This document shows positions 20,558 through 27,989 of a stretch of 28,329 nt of DNA, in pieces. The stretch covers positions 1-28,329 of the IMG/VR virus record IMGVR_UViG_3300032722_000095; one strand, written 5' to 3'. The notes below the pieces were generated by a model. That model saw only the letters and a list, made by a program, of their open reading frames with translations. It did not search any database and had not been told where the DNA came from. The DNA comes from a virus. The stretch's first letter is position 1. Every line of letters begins with the position of its first letter. The translations under genes and the position numbers were made by a program.

Positions 20558-20990
20558 TGCCGAAAAATATTTTTCGGGCCGCCTCACGCACGCAATGAAA
20601 TTGAGAGGAATGAGCGGGTCTGAACTCGCAGGAAAAATCGGTGTAGATCGAGGCTACATAAGCCTTCTCAAGTCCGGCAGGAGAAAAAATCCTTCACAAG
20701 AAGTCGTGCATGGAATCTCGGTGGCTTTGCGCGTTTGCGTTGACTGGTTGTTAACTGGCGAGGGCGAAATGGACGTTCCCGACGAAGCCGAAATTGAAGC
20801 GCACGTGGCGCAGACGTTATCCGGGGGGCCGCAAGCGGCGGCGGCGGCGATGAGCGACGAGCGTCTGGAAGAAGCGCTTGCGGAATGGCAGGCGATGCTG
20901 GCGACCGCCCAGCCGTTCATGCGGTCGGCGATCCTCGGCAACATCAGCCTCTTCGCGGCAGAGCTCCAGCGGCGGGAGCAGAAGAAATAA
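20526..20990 (+). CDS. XRE-family phage repressor
   Basis: The 154-aa product has an N-terminal HTH (about 16-78): FSGRLTHAMKLRGMSGSELA, then GVDRGYISLLKSGRRKNPSQ and VALRVCVDWLLTGEGEM. The WLLTGEG motif is common in phage repressors. The C-terminal half is helical (DERLEEALAEWQAMLATAQP) and lacks a Ser/Lys LexA-type peptidase domain, so RecA-driven self-cleavage is unlikely. It faces the Ner-like gene and should hold the early operon silent. Lysis and packaging genes lie downstream on the same strand, so termination or a separate promoter after this gene is needed. Confidence 0.85.
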   Translation: MSATGQHKLLSAEKYFSGRLTHAMKLRGMSGSELAGKIGVDRGYISLLKSGRRKNPSQEVVHGISVALRVCVDWLLTGEGEMDVPDEAEIEAHVAQTLSGGPQAAAAAMSDERLEEALAEWQAMLATAQPFMRSAILGNISLFAAELQRREQKK

Positions 20991-21003
20991 TCATCGCCCT
21001 CCC

Positions 21004-21061
21004 CTTTCCGATTTCCACTTTCCGCTTTTCTCCCTCCCCCACCGCCCCCAGAGCGCCCAGC
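21004..21061. repeat. Heptamer island plus 25-bp repeat, copy 2
   Basis: Units CTTTCCG, ATTTCCA, CTTTCCG, CTTTTCT and CCCTCCC (21004-21038) lead into the 25-bp repeat at 21037-21061. That repeat matches 6254-6278 in inverse orientation with one mismatch. A small hairpin CGCCC-AGC-GGGCG lies at 21054-21066. The gap of 113 bp between repressor and lysis genes holds no gene. Confidence 0.75.
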
Positions 21062-21103
21062 GGGCGTGGCAGGTGACGGGGATCGTTGGCAGGCTGGCCG
21101 GGC

Positions 21104-21463
21104 ATGTTTGCTCCAGCCTTTTTTGTTTCCTTTCTCGCCGACGCGTTGCCTCCACTGACGAAGGCTGAATGGGGAGACTCGCTCATCGTCGGGCTCGTCC
21201 TCCTGGCCGTGGCCGCGGTGGTGGCGATCTTCATCAAGAACATCCGGCGGGATCCGCCAATCGAGCGGGAGATGGAGCAGAAGATCTCGGCGGCGGTGGT
21301 CATGCTGGAGCGCCGGATCGACGACAAGCTCAACGGCCTGTGGAAACAACTCGAACGGCAGGCGGACTCGCAGGCGACCCTCCAGTCATCCATTGAAAAA
21401 GGCTTCCACGACCTCGAACGCTCGATCGGGCGGATCGAGGGCAACCTGGACGCGCGAAAATGA
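21104..21463 (+). CDS. Membrane-anchored coiled-coil protein
   Basis: MFAPAFFVSFLADALPPLTK precedes one transmembrane segment (about 26-46, SLIVGLVLLAVAAVVAIFI). A charged coiled-coil of about 60 residues follows (EREMEQKISAAVVMLERRID). Mu gp25-type proteins and spanin-like lysis proteins have comparable layouts. It begins the lysis/packaging arm and its stop overlaps the next start (ATGA). Assignment to a lysis role is inferred. A TTG at 21086 gives a longer alternative start. Confidence 0.65.
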   Translation: MFAPAFFVSFLADALPPLTKAEWGDSLIVGLVLLAVAAVVAIFIKNIRRDPPIEREMEQKISAAVVMLERRIDDKLNGLWKQLERQADSQATLQSSIEKGFHDLERSIGRIEGNLDARK

Positions 21464-21732
21464 GCGCCGAGGAACAGGAACGCCGGGAAGAATGCCGTGC
21501 GCTCGTGCGGGAGCACCTCGCGGCCCGCCAGGTGCTCGCGTGCCACCCGCAGGACATCCGCCGGAGGCTCAACGCGGGCCGCGAACACGATTTCACCCTG
21601 GCAGAAGTCGAGGCGGCATGCGTCTTCCTCGCAGGGCTTGGCCACGCGGAAGTCGTGCGGGCCGAACTTGGAGCAACGATCTACTATAAAGCGACGAGCG
21701 CCGGCGTGCTCGCGGCGGAAAGGAGCCTGTGA
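21460..21732 (+). CDS. 90-aa winged-helix-like protein
   Basis: MSAEEQERREECRALVREHL, then ARQVLACHPQDIRRRLNAGR, EVEAACVFLAGLGHAEVVRA and IYYKATSAGVLAAERSL, fits a small winged helix with an ending typical of ArsR-like phage proteins. Mu-like phages encode a comparable protein (gp26 position) just before gp27. It overlaps both neighbours. Confidence 0.6.
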   Translation: MSAEEQERREECRALVREHLAARQVLACHPQDIRRRLNAGREHDFTLAEVEAACVFLAGLGHAEVVRAELGATIYYKATSAGVLAAERSL

Positions 21733-21935
21733 GCGCTCGGAACATGATCGCGGCAATGGTTGGCGCGGCGATCTTCTGCCTCGCGATGGCGATCGCGACC
21801 CTTCCCACACATCCGGCGAGGAAGCGTGCGGAGATTGATTTCGTCACGCCAAATCCGGACGTGCCGGCGGCCGGCCCACCATCGAAGCAGGTTCAGGAAA
21901 CAGCCGCCTGGCTGAAAACCGCTTTCAATTTATGA
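21729..21935 (+). CDS. 68-aa small membrane or exported protein with GTG start
   Basis: The GTG start overlaps the previous TGA (GTGA). MSARNMIAAMVGAAIFCLAM gives one N-terminal hydrophobic segment (about 7-24), then a polar Pro-rich tail. It may be an uncleaved signal-anchor lysis accessory protein. It is linked by ATGA to the holin. Confidence 0.55.
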   Translation: MSARNMIAAMVGAAIFCLAMAIATLPTHPARKRAEIDFVTPNPDVPAAGPPSKQVQETAAWLKTAFNL

Positions 21936-22258
21936 CAACACTCCTCATCAAAATACTCGGGTGGCTGAGCGGATCGACAAAGGTCGTCTTTCAGTTCCTG
22001 CTGCCGATCCTCGAAGACAACTCCGCAAAATTGCTGGCGGCATTGTTGCCGATCGCTCTCGACGTGGTGACCTCGCTGGCTGACTCGTCGAAAACCGGCG
22101 AACAAAAAAGGGCGGCGGCGGTGGACGCGATCAAAGCCCAAGCTATCCAGACCGGCATCAATGCCACCACCAGCGCGGTCAATCTGGCCGTCGAGTTGGT
22201 GGTGCAAAAGCTCAACCCGCCTGCGGCTCCGGCGCCGGCAACAACTCCCGCAAAATGA
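21932..22258 (+). CDS. Phage holin, LL-H-like family
   Basis: The 108-aa protein has two hydrophobic regions near the N-terminus (MTTLLIKILGWL and LLAALLPIALDVVTSLADSS). A charged amphipathic helix (EQKRAAAVDAIKAQAIQTGI) and a C-terminal helix before a Pro/Ala tail follow. That layout resembles holins of the LL-H superfamily. Holins form lesions in the inner membrane that let endolysin reach the wall. It is in a chain of ATGA-linked lysis genes with a GH75 enzyme downstream. Confidence 0.65.
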   Translation: MTTLLIKILGWLSGSTKVVFQFLLPILEDNSAKLLAALLPIALDVVTSLADSSKTGEQKRAAAVDAIKAQAIQTGINATTSAVNLAVELVVQKLNPPAAPAPATTPAK

Positions 22259-22884
22259 GCGACGAAAACGAAATCGTTCTCCCGCTGGACCCGAAGAAGC
22301 CGTGGGAGTCCCGCACGATCATCGGCGCCGTCATCACGATCATTTCCCTGGTGGCGAGCTTCAAGAACGTGAAGATCGATGTCTCATCGCTCACCGACAA
22401 CGTGATGGACGTGATCGGCCTTTTCGGCGCCGCCATGGTTATCTGGGGGCGCTTCAAAGCGACGCGCCCGATCTCTTTCATCGGAGGCACCATGCCAGGC
22501 GGACAATTCAATCCGAAGGCTGAGGTGAAAAAGGCCGAGCCCGTCTCTCCGGCTCCACGGCCTCCAGGACAGAGCGGCCGTGCGGATGTGGACGCGCTGC
22601 TGATCATCGCCGGATTATTTTTGCTGGTCGGCATCGCGTTCTGCGGTTTCCCGAATAACTCGCCGATGGCCTCTCGCGAAGTCCCGGAAGTGATCGCGCA
22701 CCACCAGGCGGCAGACTGGATGCAGGTCGTCCGGGTCGAGGACTCTCGGCCGTTTTTCACGCGACTCCTGTCGAGCCTGAAATGCACTCCGACTCTTGCG
22801 ATCGTTCGCGGCACAACAGCCGGCGAATCGTCTTACGGCATCACTCTCACGGAAATCGAAATCACCGGCGGAGCGGACTTTTAA
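22255..22884 (+). CDS. Second holin-like multi-span membrane protein
   Basis: The 209-aa product begins MSDENEIVLPLDPKKPWESR. Spans are visible at about 21-36 (TIIGAVITIISLVASF), 50-66 (VMDVIGLFGAAMVIWGR) and 113-131 (ALLIIAGLFLLVGIAF). The first half resembles phage holins of the type with a KPWxSRTxxGA N-terminus and WGRFKA after the second span. The C-terminal half after about 135 is soluble and unrecognised. It may be a fusion of a holin and another lysis factor. Confidence 0.6.
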   Translation: MSDENEIVLPLDPKKPWESRTIIGAVITIISLVASFKNVKIDVSSLTDNVMDVIGLFGAAMVIWGRFKATRPISFIGGTMPGGQFNPKAEVKKAEPVSPAPRPPGQSGRADVDALLIIAGLFLLVGIAFCGFPNNSPMASREVPEVIAHHQAADWMQVVRVEDSRPFFTRLLSSLKCTPTLAIVRGTTAGESSYGITLTEIEITGGADF

Positions 22885-22888
22885 GAAC

Positions 22889-23092
22889 ATGGACGTGAAG
22901 GAGAGAAGGATGGAGCGGGCGCAGCGTCCGAGATCAGTGATCTTCCGAGCGCGGAGGGTATCCGTGACGCGCGAAGGGCCGGACTCGATCCACCTGCACC
23001 TGTTCCTCGACGTTAAAAAGCGGATGACTTTTGCGATCCCACGCGGACTCGCCCTGGAAATGGCCGGCAACCTGGAGGGCGCAACATTTTGA
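22889..23092 (+). CDS. 67-aa basic protein
   Basis: MDVKERRMERAQRPRSVIFR, then VTREGPDSIHLHLFLDVKKR, is a small basic, beta-rich protein. A 4-bp gap separates it from the holin-like gene and a TTGA overlap joins it to the next. Function unknown. Confidence 0.6.
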   Translation: MDVKERRMERAQRPRSVIFRARRVSVTREGPDSIHLHLFLDVKKRMTFAIPRGLALEMAGNLEGATF

Positions 23093-23688
23093 AAACCCTT
23101 TTCATGGTCGGAGGAACCCCGGTGTTTCTCCGCGACGATGGTTCCGTTTCCTTCATCGGCGAAATGACCATCGACGCGGATGGCTCGCCACGCGCCTACG
23201 GCCCGAAGGGCACGAGCCCGCTGGATGACCTGGATAATGCCGGCCACGACGGAAACTGGTGGGGCATCGCCACCGACAACGGAGCGTCGGACGGACGTCC
23301 GCTGATCCAAGGCCAGCACGACCCATTTCCCGGCTACTATATATCTACCACCGCTTACCAGGTTCCGGGATTTGCTCTGACCGACCCGCATGCCTACCTG
23401 GACAGCGAGAAAGTGCCGTTCATCGTCGTGCCGGGGCGCCTCGTCCGGGCGGTGCCGGGTGTCGTGCTGGGATGCAAGGCCCGCATCACATATCCGCGCA
23501 CGGGTAAAACCGTCGAGGCCGTGGTCGGCGACAGGGGCCCGAACGACCACATCGGCGAGGCGAGCATGGCGACGGCGGCAGCACTGGAAGTCCCGAACGA
23601 CCCGCGCCACGGCGGATCCGCTGGAATCTTTCTTTACGAACTATGGCCGGACGTGCCCGCGCCTGGCTTCCAACTCCAAAAATCATGA
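23089..23688 (+). CDS. GH75-type chitosanase-like endolysin
   Basis: The 199-aa frame starts at a TTG overlapping the previous TGA. An ATG at 23104 (MVGGTPVFLRDDGSVSFIGE) is the alternative. The motifs NAGHDGNWWGIATDN, then PFIVVPGRLVRAVPG and VEAVVGDRGPNDHIGEASMA, are the hallmarks of glycosyl hydrolase family 75. A conserved DRGP and the acidic residues serve catalysis. It has no signal peptide, so export would depend on the holin. Phages of Verrucomicrobia-related hosts often carry such enzymes in the lysis slot, so the likely substrate is cell-wall glycan. Family name and role rest on motifs and place. Confidence 0.8.
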   Translation: MKTLFMVGGTPVFLRDDGSVSFIGEMTIDADGSPRAYGPKGTSPLDDLDNAGHDGNWWGIATDNGASDGRPLIQGQHDPFPGYYISTTAYQVPGFALTDPHAYLDSEKVPFIVVPGRLVRAVPGVVLGCKARITYPRTGKTVEAVVGDRGPNDHIGEASMATAAALEVPNDPRHGGSAGIFLYELWPDVPAPGFQLQKS

Positions 23689-23849
23689 GCTGCAACAAAA
23701 CGCGCTACGCATCAAAGAAGGATGCCCTCACGGCCATGAATGCCAGGCTGCGCGGACGCCAGCGCAGGCGCCACGGCCGGCCTGACCAGCTCCGCGTCTA
23801 CGAGTGCCCGGCATGCGGCGGCTGGCACCTCACACACAAACCAGCATGA
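23685..23849 (+). CDS. 54-aa zinc-finger-like phage protein
   Basis: MSCNKTRYASKKDALTAMNA, then RVYECPACGGWHLTHKPA, includes C41xxC44 followed by H48 and H51. This is the Y(E)CPxCGxWHLT motif common in small phage proteins. It is ATGA-linked to the endolysin and to the gp27-like gene. Confidence 0.7.
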   Translation: MSCNKTRYASKKDALTAMNARLRGRQRRRHGRPDQLRVYECPACGGWHLTHKPA

Positions 23850-24496
23850 GCGAAGAACCTACACGACGCGGAAAAATCGCGCGGCTGCCGGTGCCGCTCC
23901 GGGAGGAGCTGAACCTCCGCCTGCTCAACAACGTAAGCGGACCCCGCATCCTGGCATGGCTCAATTCGCTGCCGGCTGTCCTGGAGATCCTTGAGCAGGA
24001 GGGAGAGGAGCAGATCACACCGCAAAACCTCAGCGTCTGGAGGGACGGCGGATATGCGGACTGGTTGCGGCGGAGGGAGCGCGTGGAAAATCTCAAATCG
24101 CTTTCCTCCTACGCCTATCAGCTCGCCCAGGCGGGAGGATCATTGAGTGAGGGAGCTGCGGCAATCGCTGGCGGGAAAATCCTCGAAATGCTGGAGAGCC
24201 TCGACGAGGAAAACATCGGGAAGCTGACAGCCTCACTGGCTTCGCTGCGTTCATCAGAAGCTGCGGCTCTGAACGCGAAGACCAACAGCGCCCGGCTCGC
24301 CCAGAAGGACCGCCAGCTCGACCTGGACGAAAAGAAATTCCAGCGCGGGACCGCAGAGCTCTTCATCAAGTGGGCGCGGCAGCCGGAGGCGCAGGCGATC
24401 CTGGGATCCGGCGACACGCAAACGGTCCAGATGGACAAACTCGTCCAGCTTTTCTTTGGTACGGCCCCGGAGATGCAGGCGCGGGAGGGCGAATGA
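23846..24496 (+). CDS. Mu gp27-like terminase small subunit (DUF3486)
   Basis: The 216-aa product has RRGKIARLPVPLREELNLRL, then ILAWLNSLPAVLEILEQEGE, QNLSVWRDGGYADWLRRRE and long coiled C-terminal helices. That matches the DUF3486 family, which precedes gp28 in Mu and is considered the small terminase. It lies upstream of terminase and portal genes with ATGA links. It would bind phage DNA to start headful packaging. Confidence 0.85.
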   Translation: MSEEPTRRGKIARLPVPLREELNLRLLNNVSGPRILAWLNSLPAVLEILEQEGEEQITPQNLSVWRDGGYADWLRRRERVENLKSLSSYAYQLAQAGGSLSEGAAAIAGGKILEMLESLDEENIGKLTASLASLRSSEAAALNAKTNSARLAQKDRQLDLDEKKFQRGTAELFIKWARQPEAQAILGSGDTQTVQMDKLVQLFFGTAPEMQAREGE

Positions 24497-24588
24497 TTTT
24501 CTTCAGTCCGGCGGGCGGCGATCAGGTCTCAACGGGCTCTGCCGCCTTCTTCTCGGTGAACCCGTCCCGCCGGACTGTCTTCTTATGA
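24493..24588 (+). CDS. 31-aa microprotein between terminase genes
   Basis: MIFFSPAGGDQVSTGSAAFF, then SVNPSRRTVFL, is linked by ATGA to both terminase genes. Its DNA contains a 12-bp perfect inverted repeat, CAGTCCGGCGGG (24504-24515) and CCCGCCGGACTG (24566-24577). The frame may serve only for translational coupling, or the hairpin may regulate translation of the large subunit. Confidence 0.45.
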   Translation: MIFFSPAGGDQVSTGSAAFFSVNPSRRTVFL

Positions 24589-25502
24589 GCGAGCAACCTC
24601 TCATCGTTCTGCGCGAATACGCGAAGGAGCCGTTCTGGGACGACTCGCTGGGGATCATGTTCTGGATCTGGCGACGACAGGCAGGAAAGAGCTTCACGGC
24701 GGCGGCGAAGGCGCTGCGACGGATGATGATGATCCGCGGACTGCTCTCGGTCTTCTGCTCGGCCTCGGTGAACCTCGGCGTCGAGTTCGTGCGCAAGGAG
24801 GCGATGATCTGGGCGCTCATGCTCGACAAATACCGCCGGCTGGTGAAGGATCAGGGCCTGCGGCTCACCAGCTCGGCGGATGACGAGCGGGGGAACCTGC
24901 TCGACCTGGACGCGATCGCGGATCTTTTCGAACACCAGAAGCTGGAGACAAAAATCTGGCACGACCGGACGACCTACAGCCGCTCTATCGTGGTGGCTCC
25001 GAACCCGGACACGGCCGTTGGCTGGACGGGCGACATCTGGCTCGACGAGTTCGGACGCATGCCGGAGTTCAAGGATGTGCTGGAGGCCGTGCTGCCGTTC
25101 ATGTCGAGCAACCCGCAGTTCCGGCTGCTCGGGATCACGACGCCACCTCCGGATGACAAACATTATTCGTGGGAGCTCACGATCCCGCCTGAGCAGGAGT
25201 TCAAAACCAACCCGAAGGGGAATTGGTATCGCAGCGCCGCCGGCTACATGTGCCATCGCGTGGATGCCTGGGATGCTCACGCGGCCGGCGTGCCGATGTT
25301 CGATGACCAGACCAGACAGCCGATCTCCCCGGAGGAACACCGGGCCAGGGCGTTTGACAAGCAGGCATGGGACAGGAATTTCGGGCTGCGCTTCATCACG
25401 GGCGGCCAGGCGGCGGTAAGCCTGCCGGCGCTCCAGCTTGCCATGGCCGGAGGAACGTCCGGATGCCTGGGCGTGGATATCACGGAGGAGATCGAGGCAT
25501 GA
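24585..25502 (+). CDS. Terminase large subunit, ATPase domain (Mu gp28-like)
   Basis: The 305-aa product starts MSEQPLIVLREYAKEPFWDD. The Walker A-like motif is RRQAGKS at 30-36, a form common in terminases (R-Q-x-GKS). Walker B is IWLDEF at 151-156, followed by a coupling motif GITTPPP near 183-189. The protein ends before any nuclease motifs. This translocase would drive DNA into the prohead. The nuclease is encoded separately by the next gene, with an ATGA overlap. Mu encodes both in one gp28. Confidence 0.85.
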   Translation: MSEQPLIVLREYAKEPFWDDSLGIMFWIWRRQAGKSFTAAAKALRRMMMIRGLLSVFCSASVNLGVEFVRKEAMIWALMLDKYRRLVKDQGLRLTSSADDERGNLLDLDAIADLFEHQKLETKIWHDRTTYSRSIVVAPNPDTAVGWTGDIWLDEFGRMPEFKDVLEAVLPFMSSNPQFRLLGITTPPPDDKHYSWELTIPPEQEFKTNPKGNWYRSAAGYMCHRVDAWDAHAAGVPMFDDQTRQPISPEEHRARAFDKQAWDRNFGLRFITGGQAAVSLPALQLAMAGGTSGCLGVDITEEIEA

Positions 25503-26218
25503 ATGGGAAGCGCCGATCGGTCACCCTGGCGGATGTCCTGCCTCGCGATCTCCCGTCGATGCTCGTGGAGCACAGCCGGATCGGGCTGGGGTATGACATC
25601 GCGACGACCACAAAAGAGAAGAGCAACCCTTCCTCTCTCTCGGTCGTCGAACAGGTGGGGATGAGCTTCTATGTCAGGTTGATCATGCGGTGGAAGACAG
25701 CGGATCCAGACATCGCCCGGGCGATCATCATCGGCGTGCTCATGCTCCTCTCCCCTCGGCGGCCTGTGCGGATCTGCATCGATGCCTCGAACGAAAAATA
25801 CTACGCAGCAGGACTCAAAAAATCTTTGCAGGGCCTCGTGCTCGCCGACCTCGTGACCTCATCGGAAACGACAGTCTATCTTGGCGAAAAAATGTCGTTC
25901 AAAGTTTACCTTGGTAACCTGCTCGTGAACGCGCTGGAGGACGGCCTGATCTCCATCCCGAATCTCACATGGGTGAAAAACGATTTTCGCCTGGTGAAGC
26001 GCGCTGGAGGCTCCTTCGAGACCGAGGTGGATGAAAGCGGAAACCACGGCGACACGTTTGACTCGACCAAACTCGGGCTGCATGCCCTATCCGCCGGTGG
26101 CGGCACGGCCGAGGCCGAGGCGGCCCGCGTGGGAGGATCCATAGATCGCGGAGCCGGCAGGATTCTAAAAAACCCTTTTGCCAGACTATTTGAACCAGGA
26201 AGAAAAGCACTATGTTAA
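25499..26218 (+). CDS. Terminase large subunit, nuclease domain as a separate gene
   Basis: The 239-aa product has RNase H-like acidic positions: D33 (IGLGYDIATTTKEKS), D95 (PVRICIDASNEKYY) and D185/D188 (GNHGDTFDSTKLG). This is the order seen in the C-terminal nuclease domain of terminases. It begins MNGKRRSVTLADVLPRDLPS and overlaps the ATPase gene by ATGA. It would cut DNA at initiation and headful termination. Its separation from the motor domain is unusual. The stop overlaps the portal start by 7 bp. Confidence 0.78.
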   Translation: MNGKRRSVTLADVLPRDLPSMLVEHSRIGLGYDIATTTKEKSNPSSLSVVEQVGMSFYVRLIMRWKTADPDIARAIIIGVLMLLSPRRPVRICIDASNEKYYAAGLKKSLQGLVLADLVTSSETTVYLGEKMSFKVYLGNLLVNALEDGLISIPNLTWVKNDFRLVKRAGGSFETEVDESGNHGDTFDSTKLGLHALSAGGGTAEAEAARVGGSIDRGAGRILKNPFARLFEPGRKALC

Positions 26219-27768
26219 ACGCACAAATCAAATCCAGGCTCCGCGCATTTTTCGCGAAGATGATCCCGACCGGACGGGTGACCGTCATGAACCCATGGGC
26301 CGAACAGGCGAGCATGACCGAGCGCCTCGACGTGGAGCGCGTCCATGAGATCATCGAGGCGGCAAAGTCGGGAGATCCGCGCGACCTCTTCTCTCTTTAC
26401 CGGGACATCATCACTTCAGATAGCCACCTGCAAAGCGAGTTCGCCAAGCGGAAGCTGGCCGTCCTGGGAGACACGCTCGCGGTCGTCCCGAAGGACAAAA
26501 AGAACCCGGACGACGTGGTGGCAGCCAAGGTGATCACCGACATGATCGACTCGCTCAAGGTTCCCGATCCCGGGAACGTGGCGAGCTGCTCGTGGCTCCG
26601 GGCCTGCTCCCATCTCATGGACTCGATCCTCTGGCCGGTGGCCGCCGTCGAAAAGGTTTTCCGCCCTTCGTCCAAGCCGGGACTGCGGTATGAGCTTTCA
26701 GAACTGGTGGCCGTCCCCCACTTCCTCCTCACCTACGTCCCCAACCAGGAGGATGCGACCGGGCTGATGAAGGTGCGCGAAGTAAACGACTTCGGATACC
26801 CGACCGGAAGGACGACCGAGGTTGACGGCAACCGCTACATCATCCACCGCGGGCACCTTCTAACGACCCACGATCTCTGGGGCGGCCCAATGCGGTCGAT
26901 CCTTTTCTGGTGGCTCCTCGGAACAATGAACCGCGAATGGTGGGGCAGGTTCCTGGAGCGCTACGGCTCCCCGTTCCTCTTGGGGAAATACGACCAGGGC
27001 GACGACGCCAGCCGGTCGATCCTCGAACGCGCCTTCGGATACGCGGTGAAAATTGGAGGGCTCGTCGTCAGCAGGAACACCGAGGTCGAGCTCGTCCAGG
27101 CTGCCAGCTCGCAAAGCGCCGATGGGTATGAAAAATTCATCCGCCTCTGCAACGAAGAAAAGAGCAAACTTGTCGTCGGACAGATCCTGTCGTCGAACAC
27201 GAAATCCACCGGGCTGGGATCCGGTGTCGCCAACCAGCACGGCAAGGTTCGCGACGATATCCGGCAGTTCGATTCGATCATGCTGGCCGAGACCATCGAC
27301 GTCCAACTCTGCGCCCAGTATCTTCGCATCAACGGGATCCCGGGCCGTGTGAAGCTGCTCTGGGGAGCCGTCTCCCCAGAAGAAAAGCAGGCGCTAGGGG
27401 ATATGCTGGTCTCACTCAAGCAGGCAGGACTAGAACCGGCGGACGACGCGATCGAGGCGATCTCCGAAGAGGTCGGATTTGAAGTCCGCAGATCTACGAC
27501 GCCAGCCCCCACGTTGCCCGGCGTGACGACACTTTCCTCTTCCGGCCTCATCGACCCAACCGACACCCTGGCGGCAAACGGTGCCGCGAAACTCTCGCGG
27601 ACATTCCGCGGCAGTCTCGCTCCAGTCCGGCGGATCATCCTTTTGAGCTCGTCCCCCGACGATTTAAAAAAGCGACTAACCGAGTTCTATTCCGACTGGG
27701 CGCCCGATCAAGTTGCCGAGGTAATCGACCAGGCGCTCCTGGCATTCGCCGCGAACGGGATCAAATAA
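26212..27768 (+). CDS. Portal protein, Mu gp29/DUF935 family
   Basis: The 518-aa protein shows the DUF935 pattern: an N-terminal region with HEIIEAAKSGDPRDLFSLYR, then DSHLQSEFAKRKLAVLG, GHLLTTHDLWGGPMRSILFW, WGRFLERYGSPFLLGKYDQ and KLVVGQILSSNTKSTGLGSG. DUF935 members form the dodecameric portal through which DNA enters. Length matches Mu gp29 (512 aa). It is the last gene of the right arm. In Mu the next gene is F, but here MuF lies in the other arm and a terminator follows. Confidence 0.93.
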   Translation: MLNAQIKSRLRAFFAKMIPTGRVTVMNPWAEQASMTERLDVERVHEIIEAAKSGDPRDLFSLYRDIITSDSHLQSEFAKRKLAVLGDTLAVVPKDKKNPDDVVAAKVITDMIDSLKVPDPGNVASCSWLRACSHLMDSILWPVAAVEKVFRPSSKPGLRYELSELVAVPHFLLTYVPNQEDATGLMKVREVNDFGYPTGRTTEVDGNRYIIHRGHLLTTHDLWGGPMRSILFWWLLGTMNREWWGRFLERYGSPFLLGKYDQGDDASRSILERAFGYAVKIGGLVVSRNTEVELVQAASSQSADGYEKFIRLCNEEKSKLVVGQILSSNTKSTGLGSGVANQHGKVRDDIRQFDSIMLAETIDVQLCAQYLRINGIPGRVKLLWGAVSPEEKQALGDMLVSLKQAGLEPADDAIEAISEEVGFEVRRSTTPAPTLPGVTTLSSSGLIDPTDTLAANGAAKLSRTFRGSLAPVRRIILLSSSPDDLKKRLTEFYSDWAPDQVAEVIDQALLAFAANGIK

Positions 27769-27783
27769 TCAGGCGCAAACCAA

Positions 27784-27819
27784 CCCACGGTCTGCGATCA
27801 AAGCGACCGTGGGTTTTTT
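27784..27819 (+). terminator. Rho-independent terminator after the portal gene
   Basis: CCCACGGTC (27784-27792) and GACCGTGGG (27805-27813) form a 9-bp perfect stem with a 12-nt loop, followed by six T residues. It lies 15 bp after the portal stop and just before the phage end, so it would stop late transcription from entering the host gene. Confidence 0.92.
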
Positions 27820-27820
27820 C

Positions 27821-27989
27821 TACCCTTTCAGCGGTGGGATACTTGACCCTTTTCAACGACCCTTCCCAAACTTTTCTAGGATGAAAAAGCTGATGCGAAA
27901 TGTTTGGTATCCACAACTCTTTGGCTTTCAAAGCACATCGCGGTTAATCCAAGCAAATCATTCTTCATCACACTCAAAACATGGTCTCA
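27821..27989. other. Right terminal region of the prophage, non-coding
   Basis: The 169 bp between the terminator and the host junction are AT-richer and show no gene. Three ACCCTT motifs (27822, 27846, 27859) recur at 24- and 13-bp steps. One of them belongs to a 12-mer also found at the transposase gene (16888-16899). The inner-reading end is TGAGACCATG, with TG at 27989-27988. Transposase-binding sites are expected here, but the assignment of these motifs is inference. Confidence 0.7.

Larger units (their letters stand above)
1..27989. mobile_element. Mu-like transposable prophage (left end outside the window)
   Basis: The block contains the Mu hallmark set: DDE transposase, B-like AAA ATPase, Gam, gp27-, gp28- and gp29-like packaging proteins, MuF, gpG, gpI protease, gpT capsid and a tail chaperone pair. 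At 27,989 the sequence changes to an interrupted host reading frame, and the terminus reads 5'-TGAGACC inward, matching the TG/CA ends of Mu-type elements. The left terminus is not reached because the tape measure gene is cut by the window edge. The phage is probably largely complete, since structural and replication genes look open. Gene order differs from Mu: the lysis and packaging block lies beyond the repressor. The number of dispersed repeats suggests long residence in this host lineage, which is inference. Confidence 0.93.
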
